The notes beneath the pieces are model-generated. The model was not told where the DNA came from. It saw nothing but the letters and a program-made list of their open reading frames with translations, and ran no database searches. Shown here in pieces: positions 53,740 through 62,766 of a stretch of DNA of 64,000 bases; within the stretch, counting starts at the first letter, position 1, and every line of letters starts with the position of its first letter. The position numbers and the translations under genes are program-made. This stretch comes from Xanthomonas sp. CFBP 8443. GTDB taxonomy: Bacteria > Pseudomonadota > Gammaproteobacteria > Xanthomonadales > Xanthomonadaceae. The DNA lies in the NCBI RefSeq assembly GCF_025666195.1, contig NZ_CP102592.1, positions 1,178,001-1,242,000 of the forward strand, in the 5' to 3' direction.

Positions 53740-55986
53740 ATGACAATCGCCGAATATGCCGAGGAGTTGCTCCCAAGCCGCAACTCGGACCTGCTCGACC
53801 AGGTCCGGGACGTGGTGTCGGTGCCGCTCGCCGGTGCGTTCGGCGAGGTGCTGGACGTGCTCGCCGATGCGCTGTTCCGCATGGCCGAGCGCGCCGGGCC
53901 GACCCAGAACGACTATTTCGAGGCGATCCAGCTGCTGCGGCAGCAGCGCGAGCCGATCGCGGCGCGCTTCCGCGGCCATCTGGCACAGGCCTGGCAGGCG
54001 CTGGAGGCCGGTCGCCCGCTGTCGGTGGAGCGCACCCTGGCGCGCGAGCGCGGCGACCTGAGCTTGGTGTCCGAGCAGGAACTGGACGTGCGCCTGGCGG
54101 TGCGCAACTTGGCCGGCGCGATCCAGCACCGCTGGCGCCCGGAACTGATGCGGCTCAACCGCTTCCTCGGCTTCATCGCCGGCGGCCAGCGCATCGATGC
54201 CGACAACAACCCGTTCGGCCCCGAACACATCGGCGCGGCGGTCTACGCGGCGCTGCACGGCCTGGTGCTGGCGCCGCAGGTGCAGCTGGCGATCGTCAAG
54301 ATCTGCGAGCAGGAACTGCAGGAGCGGGTCGGCGAGCTGTACGGGCGGCTGGAGCAGCGCCTGGACCAAGTCGCGCGGGCGCGCTCGCTGCCGACGGGGC
54401 GCACGCGCCGCCGCGCGATCCCGCGCAACGGCGCCGGCGCTGGCGGCGATGACGATGCGGCGCCGGACTGGATCAGCCGCTTCTTCGAGACCTGGAACGC
54501 CGCCGCGCCGCTGTCGGCCACGCAGCGCCGCGTCGCGCGCGCGCTGGACGCGCATGCGCGCGACGACCACGAGGTGCTGCCGCCGGCGTTGCGCGCCTTG
54601 CTGCACGAGGCGCAGCCGGCTGCGGCCGACACCGCCGACGACGCGCGCCGCAGCCTGTCGCCGCGCGAACTGCTGTCGATCCTGTCGCTGCTGCAGACCA
54701 CGCCGCTGGCCGGCTTCGCCGCCATCGGCGAACACGGCGGACCGCTGGCGCAGGGGCTGCGCCAGCAGGTGGTGGCGGTCGGCGCGTCGCTGGGTCTGGA
54801 TCCGGCCGGCACCCGGCTGGAGCCGGCCGATGCGGACACGCTGGAGCTGGTCGGGCTGCTGTTCGAAGTCATGCTCGACGAATGCGTGCTGCAGCCGGCG
54901 CAACGCGAACTGCTCGGGCAGATGCTGGTGCCGATGGCCAAGGTGGCGCTGATCGACGGCCGCCTGTTCGTGCGCGACGGGCATCCGGCACGGCGCCTGC
55001 TCAACCTGCTCGCCGATGCCTGCGACGGCAACGCCGGCGACACCGCCGCCGAGCAGGCGCTGCTGGCGCAGGCGCAGGCGGTGGTGGAGCGGGTGGTGCG
55101 CGATTTCGACGAGCACCTGGCGGTGTTCCTGAGCCTGGAAGCGGAATTCGGCGGCGCCTACGAGCAATACCGGCGCCGGGTGGAGATCGCCGAGCGCCGC
55201 GCGGCCGAAATGCAGCGCGCCGAGGAGCGCCGCGACCGGGCGCGGCGCCTGGCCGCGCAGGCCGTGGACGAACGCCTGCAGCGCGACGCGCACGGCACCG
55301 CGCTGCCGGCACCGATCGAAACCTTCCTGCGCCAGCCCTGGTGCCAGTACCTGCAGCAATCGGCGCTGCGCGACGACGGCCACGGCGCGGCGGTGACCGC
55401 GGCGCTGGCGCTCGGCGACGCGGTGCTGGCGCAATGCCGCCAGGCGCAGGCCGGGGGCGGCATGCCAGCCGCCGGCTGGCTGCAGCCGCAGCGCGCCGAG
55501 CTGTTGCGGCTGTGGACCAGCGTCGGCCTGGACGCAGCCGCCGCCGAGGCCGCGTGGCTGGCGCTGCACGCGGCGCTGGACGACCTGGCGCATGCGCGCC
55601 CGCTGCAGACGCCGGCGCCGGCCGCCGTGATCGCGCCCGAAGCGCCCGCGGCGGAGACGGTGCCGGCGCTGCCGGAACCGGCGCAGGCCACCGATTTCGA
55701 CCATGTCACCGCCGATTATTTCCGCACGCTGGCGATGGGCACCTGGCTGGACTTCGTCGATCGCGAGGGCCGCGTGCAACCGGGCAAGCTGTCCTGGGTG
55801 AGCCCGATCTCGGCGCGGCTGATGTTCGTGAACCGCCGCGGCGGCCGCCTGTGCGTGGCCTCGCCGGAGGCGCTGGCGATGATGGTGCGGCTGGACCGGT
55901 TGCGCCTGCATCGCGACGACGATGCGTTCTATAGCGCGATGCAGGGCGCGGTGGACCGGCTGGAGCGGGTCGCGGCCGCCGCCTGA
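53740..55986 (+). CDS. DUF1631 protein (first of a tandem pair)
   Basis: 748 residues, no signal peptide. A mostly helical DUF1631 body, with NPFGPEHIGAAVYAALHGL near 160, LSPRELLSILSLLQTTPL near 305 and a coiled-coil-prone Arg/Glu/Ala stretch near 485-530. The C-terminal 90 residues (GTWLDFVDREGRVQPGKLSW then VSPISARLMFVNRRG) look like a PilZ-type beta-barrel but lack a clear c-di-GMP RxxxR motif. The function is unknown. The start is uncertain (53740 or 53644). Confidence 0.88.
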   Translation: MTIAEYAEELLPSRNSDLLDQVRDVVSVPLAGAFGEVLDVLADALFRMAERAGPTQNDYFEAIQLLRQQREPIAARFRGHLAQAWQALEAGRPLSVERTLARERGDLSLVSEQELDVRLAVRNLAGAIQHRWRPELMRLNRFLGFIAGGQRIDADNNPFGPEHIGAAVYAALHGLVLAPQVQLAIVKICEQELQERVGELYGRLEQRLDQVARARSLPTGRTRRRAIPRNGAGAGGDDDAAPDWISRFFETWNAAAPLSATQRRVARALDAHARDDHEVLPPALRALLHEAQPAAADTADDARRSLSPRELLSILSLLQTTPLAGFAAIGEHGGPLAQGLRQQVVAVGASLGLDPAGTRLEPADADTLELVGLLFEVMLDECVLQPAQRELLGQMLVPMAKVALIDGRLFVRDGHPARRLLNLLADACDGNAGDTAAEQALLAQAQAVVERVVRDFDEHLAVFLSLEAEFGGAYEQYRRRVEIAERRAAEMQRAEERRDRARRLAAQAVDERLQRDAHGTALPAPIETFLRQPWCQYLQQSALRDDGHGAAVTAALALGDAVLAQCRQAQAGGGMPAAGWLQPQRAELLRLWTSVGLDAAAAEAAWLALHAALDDLAHARPLQTPAPAAVIAPEAPAAETVPALPEPAQATDFDHVTADYFRTLAMGTWLDFVDREGRVQPGKLSWVSPISARLMFVNRRGGRLCVASPEALAMMVRLDRLRLHRDDDAFYSAMQGAVDRLERVAAAA

Positions 55987-56206
55987 CCCGCGGCGCCGCC
56001 TCGATTTGGCACGCCGCTGCAGGCGGGGTTACGTATAGACGGCCTACGATGAGGGCGAGTCACGGTCCGGAGCATGAAATGCGCTATGCATCACGGTTGT
56101 CGTTCAGGTACCTTGCCTACCATGCAGAGGCGGAAACAGGGGCCGCGTCCGTTCGACTTCCTTTTACTTCTTCCCTAGCGCCGCTCGCGGCGCGGAGCCT
56201 TCGCGC

Positions 56207-58534
56207 ATGAGTTTCAGCCCCAGCTCGCCGCATGCACATCCCGCGCGCGCTCCGCATCTGCTGGTGCAGGCGCGCGACGGCATGCTGCCGGTGCTGGGGC
56301 AGGCGTTCGCCGCCGCGCTGGCGCATTTCGACGACGTGCTGTTCGATCGCGCCGAGAGCGCCGGCGCCTCGCAGCTGCTGTTCCTGGACGGCATGCGCGA
56401 GCTGCGCCGCCGCCGCGAGGAGATCGCCGCGCGCTTCCGCGCGCAGCTGGACCAGGCCTGGCAGGCGCTGGAAGCCGGCACGCCGCTGTCGGCGGAAGTG
56501 GCGCTGGCCGGCTACGGCCAGGGCCTGAGCCTGGTATCCGAAAGCGAACTGGAATCGCGGCTGGCGGTGCGCAATCTGGCCAGCGTGCTGCTGCGCGAAT
56601 GGAAGCCGGTGCTCAGCCGCATCGACCGCCGCCTGGGCTGGATCGCCGGCGGCCTGGAACTGGACGCCGACACCAATCCGGTCGGCCCCGAACACGTCGG
56701 CGTCGCGGTGCATGCCGCGTTCTCCACCAGCGACCTGGCCCCGGAAGTGCGGCTGGTGCTGATCAAGCTGTGCGAGCGCGACCTCACCGCCGGCATCGGC
56801 AAGCTCTACCAGCAACTGGACGACAGCCTGGCGCAGGCCGGGGTCATGCCGGAGATCTCGCGGCCACGGCCGCCACCGCCGCCGCGGCGCGCACCGGCAC
56901 CGGAAGAGCGCCAGGCGCGCAACGACAGTGCCGGCACCGGCGAGGACGGCGGCGCCGGCGGCGAGGCGGGCGAGTACGACGAACACTACGCGCCGGCCTG
57001 GGCCAGCCGCTTCGTCAATCGCTGGGCCGAGAGCCGCGGCCGCCTGCAGGCCGGCGAAGGCTACGCCGAGGCCGGCGCCAACCTGCCCGGCGGCAGCCAG
57101 GGCGTGTTGCTGGAGGCCTTGCACGAATTGCTGCAGCAGACCCGCAGCGTGCGCGAGAGCGCCACCTCGGCGGCGACCGCCGCGGTCGGCCAGCAGCGGC
57201 CGCTGAGCCAGCGCGAGATGATTTCGGTGCTGTCGCTGCTGCAGGCCACGCCCAGCGCCACGCTGCGCGCGGCGATCGGCGACGACGGCGAATCGCTGGC
57301 GCAGCGGCTGAAGAGCGAAGTGCTGTCCAACGCCACCCAGTTCGGCGTGGATCCGGCGCATGCGCGGCTGGATCCGGTCGACGAGGATGCGATCGACCTG
57401 GTCGGCATGCTGTTCGACGTGATGCTCGACGAACGCGATCTGGAAGGCCGCTCGCGCGAGCTGATCGGGCGCCTGGTGGTGCCGTTCGTCAAGGTCGCGC
57501 TGCTCGACCGGCGCATGTTCGTGCAGAAGACCCATCCGGCGCGGCGCCTGCTCAATTCGCTGGCCGAGGCCTGCGAAGGCAATACCGGCGAGAGTCCGGC
57601 CGAACGCGTACTGATGGGCAAGGTCGAGGAAATCGTCGAGCGGCTGGTCGCCGAGTTCAACGAGAACCTGGCGATCTTCCTGACCCTGGAAGAGGAATTC
57701 CGCGATTTCCTGAGCCAGCACCGGCGCCGCATCGAGATCGCCGAGCGCCGCGCCGCGGAGACCCAGCGCGGGCAGGAGAAGCTGGAACTGGCGCGGCAGC
57801 GCGCCGAGGCCGAACTGCAGGTGCGGCTGCAGGGCCTGCAATTGCCGCAGGCGCTGGAGGACTTCCTGCGCCAGCCTTGGCAGCACCACCTGACCATGGC
57901 CATGCTGCGCGAAGGCGAGGAAGGCGCGGGCGTGCGCGATGCGCTGGCGCTGGCCGACGGCGTGCTCGAGGAAGCGGCCGAGGCGCGCCGGCACATCGTC
58001 GGCAAGCCCTGGCTGCAGGCCTGGCAAGGGCCGCTGCAGAAGGTGTTCGCCAGCGTCGGCCTGCATGCCGAGGCTGCCGCCGCGGCGATCAACGTGCTGC
58101 ACGACACGCTGCAGGGCGTGGCCGAAGTGCGTCCGGAACTGGAGCGCCCGCTGCCGGAACTGCCGCAGGTGGCCTTGCCGCAACCGCCGGTGCAGGAGGC
58201 GCAGTCGGTGGAGGTCGCCGCCGCGGAGAAGATCGAGGACTACGACAACGCCGACGCCGACCGCTTCCGCTCGATGCCGATCGGCACCTGGCTGGACTTC
58301 ATCGACCGCGACGGCAAGGTGCAGACCGGCAAGCTGTCGTGGGTGAGCCCGATCTCGGCGCGGCTGCTGTTCGTCAATCGCCGCGGCGTGCGCTTCTGCG
58401 TGGCCTCGCCGGAGGAGCTGGCGGTGATGGTGCGGCTGGGCCGGCTGCGCAGCCACGTCAACGACGGCGCCTTCGACAGCGCGATGCAGGGCGTCATCGA
58501 TCGCCTCGATCCGCAGAACGCGACCTTGCACTGA
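56207..58534 (+). CDS. DUF1631 protein (second of a tandem pair)
   Basis: 775 residues, clearly paralogous to the preceding gene along its whole length. Shared segments include ARFRAQLDQAWQALEAG, NPVGPEHVGVAVHAAF, LSQREMISVLSLLQATP, RRRIEIAERRAAE and the C-terminal GTWLDFIDRDGKVQTGKLSW / VSPISARLLFVNRRG. A Pro-rich linker near 220-250 distinguishes it. The 220-base gap before it holds no gene. Function unknown; duplication suggests hetero-oligomers or divergent roles. Confidence 0.9.
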   Translation: MSFSPSSPHAHPARAPHLLVQARDGMLPVLGQAFAAALAHFDDVLFDRAESAGASQLLFLDGMRELRRRREEIAARFRAQLDQAWQALEAGTPLSAEVALAGYGQGLSLVSESELESRLAVRNLASVLLREWKPVLSRIDRRLGWIAGGLELDADTNPVGPEHVGVAVHAAFSTSDLAPEVRLVLIKLCERDLTAGIGKLYQQLDDSLAQAGVMPEISRPRPPPPPRRAPAPEERQARNDSAGTGEDGGAGGEAGEYDEHYAPAWASRFVNRWAESRGRLQAGEGYAEAGANLPGGSQGVLLEALHELLQQTRSVRESATSAATAAVGQQRPLSQREMISVLSLLQATPSATLRAAIGDDGESLAQRLKSEVLSNATQFGVDPAHARLDPVDEDAIDLVGMLFDVMLDERDLEGRSRELIGRLVVPFVKVALLDRRMFVQKTHPARRLLNSLAEACEGNTGESPAERVLMGKVEEIVERLVAEFNENLAIFLTLEEEFRDFLSQHRRRIEIAERRAAETQRGQEKLELARQRAEAELQVRLQGLQLPQALEDFLRQPWQHHLTMAMLREGEEGAGVRDALALADGVLEEAAEARRHIVGKPWLQAWQGPLQKVFASVGLHAEAAAAAINVLHDTLQGVAEVRPELERPLPELPQVALPQPPVQEAQSVEVAAAEKIEDYDNADADRFRSMPIGTWLDFIDRDGKVQTGKLSWVSPISARLLFVNRRGVRFCVASPEELAVMVRLGRLRSHVNDGAFDSAMQGVIDRLDPQNATLH

Positions 58535-58581
58535 GAGGCCTGTTGCCTCCACCAACGGTGACGGTGGGGCGGCGATTTCAT

Positions 58582-58680
58582 GTGGGAGCGACTCTGGGTG
58601 GCCTCTGGCCATCAGTCGCGACGGGCTTTCCCGGCGATGCGTCGCGACTGATGGCCGAGGCCACCCAGAGTCGCTCCCAC
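58582..58680. repeat. Extended REPIN variant with matched insertions in both arms
   Basis: Left arm 58582-58622 and right arm 58641-58680 are inverted copies of 41 and 40 bases differing by one bulged T. Each equals the standard GTGGGAGCGACT...TCAGTCGCGAC arm with an extra 17-18 bases (CTGGGTGGCC and following) inserted at the same point. It lies between the second DUF1631 gene and pntA. Confidence 0.9.
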
Positions 58681-58824
58681 AAGGTGGATCCTTCCCCCCT
58701 TACCCGCCTGCGCACCCGGCGCGCGACCGCCCAGGACGCGCAGCCGGCCGGCCCGGCGCTGCCATCGCCGCGCGGACCCTGTAGCATCGGCGCCGACTAA
58801 GGCGGGCAACCCACGGGGAATCGC

Positions 58825-59904
<1,080 letters not shown>

Positions 59905-60366
59905 TCTGGATGCAGCGGCGCATGTCGGGCGTGGCAGGCGCTGCGGTAGTGTCTTCGTCCAACAACGCAGCAGACGGCAAATACCTGTGGGAGCGACTTC
60001 AGTCGCGACAGGCTCTACCGGTAACGCCCGTCGCGACTGAAGTCGCTCCCACACCAGTCGCTCCCACACCGCACCAGTCGCCGGCCGCGGATCTCCCGCG
60101 AAGTGTCGCGACTGAAGTCGCTCCTGCAACTGGCCCCAGCAGCATGCTCCTGGGCGAAACCGTTGGATCGCCAGGTTTGCGCATTTCCGACCCGGACGAT
60201 GGTGCGATGTCGCGGTTTTAATCGCGACGGATTCGATCGGCGACAGCCCTTGTTCGCTCGGTTGCCCCCGTCGCGGCTGATGCCCGGGATCACCCGTCGG
60301 TCGCAGCGACAGTCTGCAAACGGCTCCGAAAAACGCTGCGGTCGTCTCGATGCGCTCGCAGGACGC
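59905..60366. other. REP-rich intergenic region
   Basis: 462 bases after pntA with no gene. It holds one full GTGGGAG-type REPIN (59987-60052), partial CAGTCGCTCCCAC copies (60056-60066), and another arm at 60105-60127 (GTCGCGACTGAAGTCGCTCC). The cluster looks like repeated REP gain and decay. Confidence 0.75.
59987..60052. repeat. REPIN (GTGGGAG type)
   Basis: Arms GTGGGAGCGACTTCAGTCGC (59987) and the exact inverse ending CTCCCAC (60052), around AGGCTCTACCGGTAACGCC. A further truncated arm follows within 60 bases. Confidence 0.9.
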
Positions 60367-60855
60367 TCACCTGGAACCCGGCGCAGGTCTGGCGTCGGGG
60401 CCGGCGTTGGCCTTGATCCAGGCGTCGCGCTGCTGCGGGGTCATCGCTTCCCAGCGATCGCGCAGCGCCTTGCGCTGTTCCGGTGGCAACGCGCGCATGC
60501 GTTCGAACAGCACGCGCGCCTCTTCGCGCTGCTGCGGGCTCATGTCCTCGTAGCGGCGGGCGCCCTTGCGCGCGCGCTCGCGCTGCTCGGGCGTCATCGC
60601 CTGCCAGCGTTGCGCGTGTTCGAACATCCGGCGCCGCTGCTGCGGCGCATCGTTCCAGCGCTGGCGCATCGGCGCGATCAGCAGCTCGCGCTGCTGCGCG
60701 CTCAGGTGTTCCCAGTCCGGCAGCGGCGGCCGCGTGTCGGCTTCTTCATCCGGAGGCGGCGGTGGCGGTGGCGGCGCGGCGAAGGCCGCCAGCGGGGCGC
60801 CGGCCAGCAGGGCCAGCGCCAGGGACATGCGGATCAGGCGGTTCATCGTGTTCAT
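60367..60855 (-). CDS. DUF3106-family exported protein
   Basis: 162 residues from the ATG at 60855, which overlaps the stop of the anti-sigma-like gene. A signal peptide is followed by a proline run (eight Pro) and then a charged helical region built of repeated MTPEQRERAR-type segments (LSAQQRELL, MSPQQREEARVLFERM, LPPEQRKALRDRWEAM, MTPQQRDAW), resembling CpxP/heavy-metal-resistance periplasmic helices. Likely an envelope sensor or effector within the sigma-factor operon. Confidence 0.87.
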   Translation of the reverse strand: MNTMNRLIRMSLALALLAGAPLAAFAAPPPPPPPPDEEADTRPPLPDWEHLSAQQRELLIAPMRQRWNDAPQQRRRMFEHAQRWQAMTPEQRERARKGARRYEDMSPQQREEARVLFERMRALPPEQRKALRDRWEAMTPQQRDAWIKANAGPDARPAPGSR

Positions 60856-61250
60856 TCCATCGCCAGCGAGGTATCGGAGCCCAGCCACAGGTACAGGTCG
60901 GGATTTTCTTCGAGCAGGCCGGCCACGGCGTCGTCGCCATCGCCTTGCGCGGTGGCGCCGGCGGGCAGTGCGGCCGCCGCGGGAGCGCTGGCGACGCTCG
61001 CCACCGGCAGCGACGGGGGCAGTGTCGGACGCAGCAGCAGGTGCATGCCGAACGCGGCGCCCAGCAGCGCCGGTGCCGCCGCCAGCAGCCAGCCCCAGCG
61101 CCGCGGCGTGGCGGCGTGGCGGCGGACGGCGTCGTGGCGCGCGCCGCGCAGCTGCGCCAGGGTCTGCGCCGGCAGGGCCTGCAGCGAGGCCTGGTGCGCG
61201 CGTCGCATCTGCGCATCGAACGCGGCGGAAGGGGGGGTGTCGGGTTTCAC
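60852..61250 (-). CDS. Small single-pass membrane protein, probable anti-sigma factor
   Basis: 132 residues from a GTG at 61250 overlapping the sigma gene stop (GTGA). A cytoplasmic N-terminal segment (about 50 residues, including FDAQMRRAHQASLQALPAQT) is followed by one membrane helix (WGWLLAAAPALLGAAFGMHL) and a periplasmic tail. This topology and the position between an ECF sigma gene and a periplasmic protein gene fit an anti-sigma factor or a DUF3619-type protein. It lacks the classic zinc-binding anti-sigma motif. Confidence 0.72.
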   Translation of the reverse strand: MKPDTPPSAAFDAQMRRAHQASLQALPAQTLAQLRGARHDAVRRHAATPRRWGWLLAAAPALLGAAFGMHLLLRPTLPPSLPVASVASAPAAAALPAGATAQGDGDDAVAGLLEENPDLYLWLGSDTSLAME

Positions 61251-61828
61251 CGGATGTCCTCCAGGTGTTTCTGCAACGCCTCGCGGGCGCGCGACAGGTG
61301 GGTTTTGACCGAGCCTTCGGAGCAGCCCATCGCGCGCGCGGTGGTGGCCACGTCCAGCTCCTCGAGCACGCGCAGGGTGAAGGCTTCGCGCTGTCGCGCC
61401 GGCAACGCGCGCAGTGCCGTCACCAGCCGCGCATGGGTCTGCCGCTGCTCGTGGCGTTGTGCCGGGCTCGGCCCTTCGTCGGCCCAGTCCGGCTGGCTGT
61501 CCTCGCTGCGCTCGCTGGTGGGCGCCCAGAAGCGCATGCGGAAGCCGCGGCGGCGCTGCAGGTCGATGATGCGCCGGCGCAGGATGCTCCAGAACAGCGG
61601 CGTCCATTCCTGCGCCGGCCGCTCCCGATAGGCGAGCAGCTTGATCATCGCGTCCTGCACCGCATCCAGCGCGTCCTCGCGCTGGCGCAGCCCGGCCTCG
61701 GCGAAGCGGAACGCGCGTGGGCCGATCTCGGCCAGGAACGCGTCCAGCGACACCGGCAGCGGACGCGTCGCGTCGTCGGTCTCCGGATCGGTCGATGAGG
61801 GGTCGAGGGCGGGAGTGCTCACCAGCAC
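61247..61828 (-). CDS. ECF-type RNA polymerase sigma factor
   Basis: 193 residues. Region 2 (EDALDAVQDAMIKLLAYRER then PLFWSILRRRIIDLQRRRGF) and region 4 (ALPARQREAFTLRVLEELDV, then ARAMGCSEGSVKTHLSRARE) are clear. The start is GTG at 61828, chosen because AGGAAG lies 7 bases upstream; a GTG at 61822 is the alternative. It heads a three-gene overlapping operon with a membrane protein and a DUF3106 protein. Confidence 0.92.
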   Translation of the reverse strand: MLVSTPALDPSSTDPETDDATRPLPVSLDAFLAEIGPRAFRFAEAGLRQREDALDAVQDAMIKLLAYRERPAQEWTPLFWSILRRRIIDLQRRRGFRMRFWAPTSERSEDSQPDWADEGPSPAQRHEQRQTHARLVTALRALPARQREAFTLRVLEELDVATTARAMGCSEGSVKTHLSRAREALQKHLEDIR

Positions 61829-61993
61829 AGCTTAGCTTCCTGGCGCGGGGATACCGTGGATAACGCTTGGCCGCCGTCGCGGTTGACCGGCGCCGGGCCG
61901 CGCGCCTTGAACTGGAGGCGCACAGCTGTCGCCCATGGATTCAGCACGCGGTTATGATTGCGACGGTCGGGCGCGGCGCCCGGGAGAGCGAGA

Positions 61994-62293
61994 ATGAGCG
62001 ACGGGTTCGTGGCGTTGTACATCTTCATGCTGGCGGCCATCGCCGGACATGTGATCATCTCGCGGGTGCCGGTGATCCTGCACACCCCGCTGATGTCCGG
62101 TTCCAACTTCATCCACGGCATCGTGCTGATCGGCGCGATGGTGGTGCTCGGCCACGCCGACACCACGCTGGAAAAGGCGGTGGGCTTCCTCGCCGTGCTG
62201 CTCGGCGCCGGCAATGCCGCCGGCGGCTACGTGGTCACCGAGCGCATGCTGGAGATGTTCAAGAGCTCGAAGAAGCCCGGAGACAAGCCATGA
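61994..62293 (+). CDS. NAD(P) transhydrogenase subunit alpha, part 2 (membrane domain)
   Basis: 99 residues with three membrane helices (FVALYIFMLAAIAGHVIISR, FIHGIVLIGAMVVLG and FLAVLLGAGNAAGGYVV), matching the C-terminal half of PntA. Together with PntB it forms the proton channel. GAGAGCGAGA precedes the ATG as a ribosome binding site. The next gene overlaps its stop. Confidence 0.92.
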   Translation: MSDGFVALYIFMLAAIAGHVIISRVPVILHTPLMSGSNFIHGIVLIGAMVVLGHADTTLEKAVGFLAVLLGAGNAAGGYVVTERMLEMFKSSKKPGDKP

Positions 62294-62766
62294 GCTCGGC
62301 GCGGCCGCTGGGGCCCAGGGCGTGGTTCCAGATGCTGAGCTACCTGCAGTACCCGGCGATGGTCGCCGCCGCCATCTACGCCGCCAGGCCGCTGTTCAAC
62401 GGCATGGCCGGCGTGTTCGACGACTGGAACTACGCGCTGCTGTACGCCGGCGTGGGCGTCGGCCTGTCGTCGCTGCAGGATCCCACCCGCACCCAGAACA
62501 AGATCTCGCATTCGATCTGGCAGGACCCGCGCAAGGGGCGCCTGGCGCTGTGGCTGCTCTCGATCGAGGCGCTGGTGCCGATCGTGATCGGCCTGGTCGG
62601 CGCCTACCTGGCGAGTTCCACGCCGCTGAACCAGTTGTCGCTGGGTCTGGTCGCGTTCGGCCTGGGCATGGTGGGGCTGCTGAAGACCGCCATCGAGATG
62701 TTCGAGCACCATCGCCTGGACCGCGCGCGCGATCCGGCGGACATGCTGATCGGGGGACACGCATGA
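62290..62766 (+). CDS. Membrane protein embedded in the transhydrogenase operon
   Basis: 158 residues with four membrane segments ([51 protein letters not shown] and LGLVAFGLGMVGLLKTAI). It overlaps pntA2 upstream and pntB downstream by four bases each, so it is translated in step with them. I do not recognise the family; an accessory or assembly role for the transhydrogenase is inferred from position alone. Confidence 0.8.
   Translation: MSSARPLGPRAWFQMLSYLQYPAMVAAAIYAARPLFNGMAGVFDDWNYALLYAGVGVGLSSLQDPTRTQNKISHSIWQDPRKGRLALWLLSIEALVPIVIGLVGAYLASSTPLNQLSLGLVAFGLGMVGLLKTAIEMFEHHRLDRARDPADMLIGGHA

Noticed and set aside
56117..58612. 831-codon minus-strand frame antisense to the second DUF1631 gene
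   Set aside because: His/Gln/Arg-rich shadow of the real gene, whose paralogue next door confirms the coding strand.
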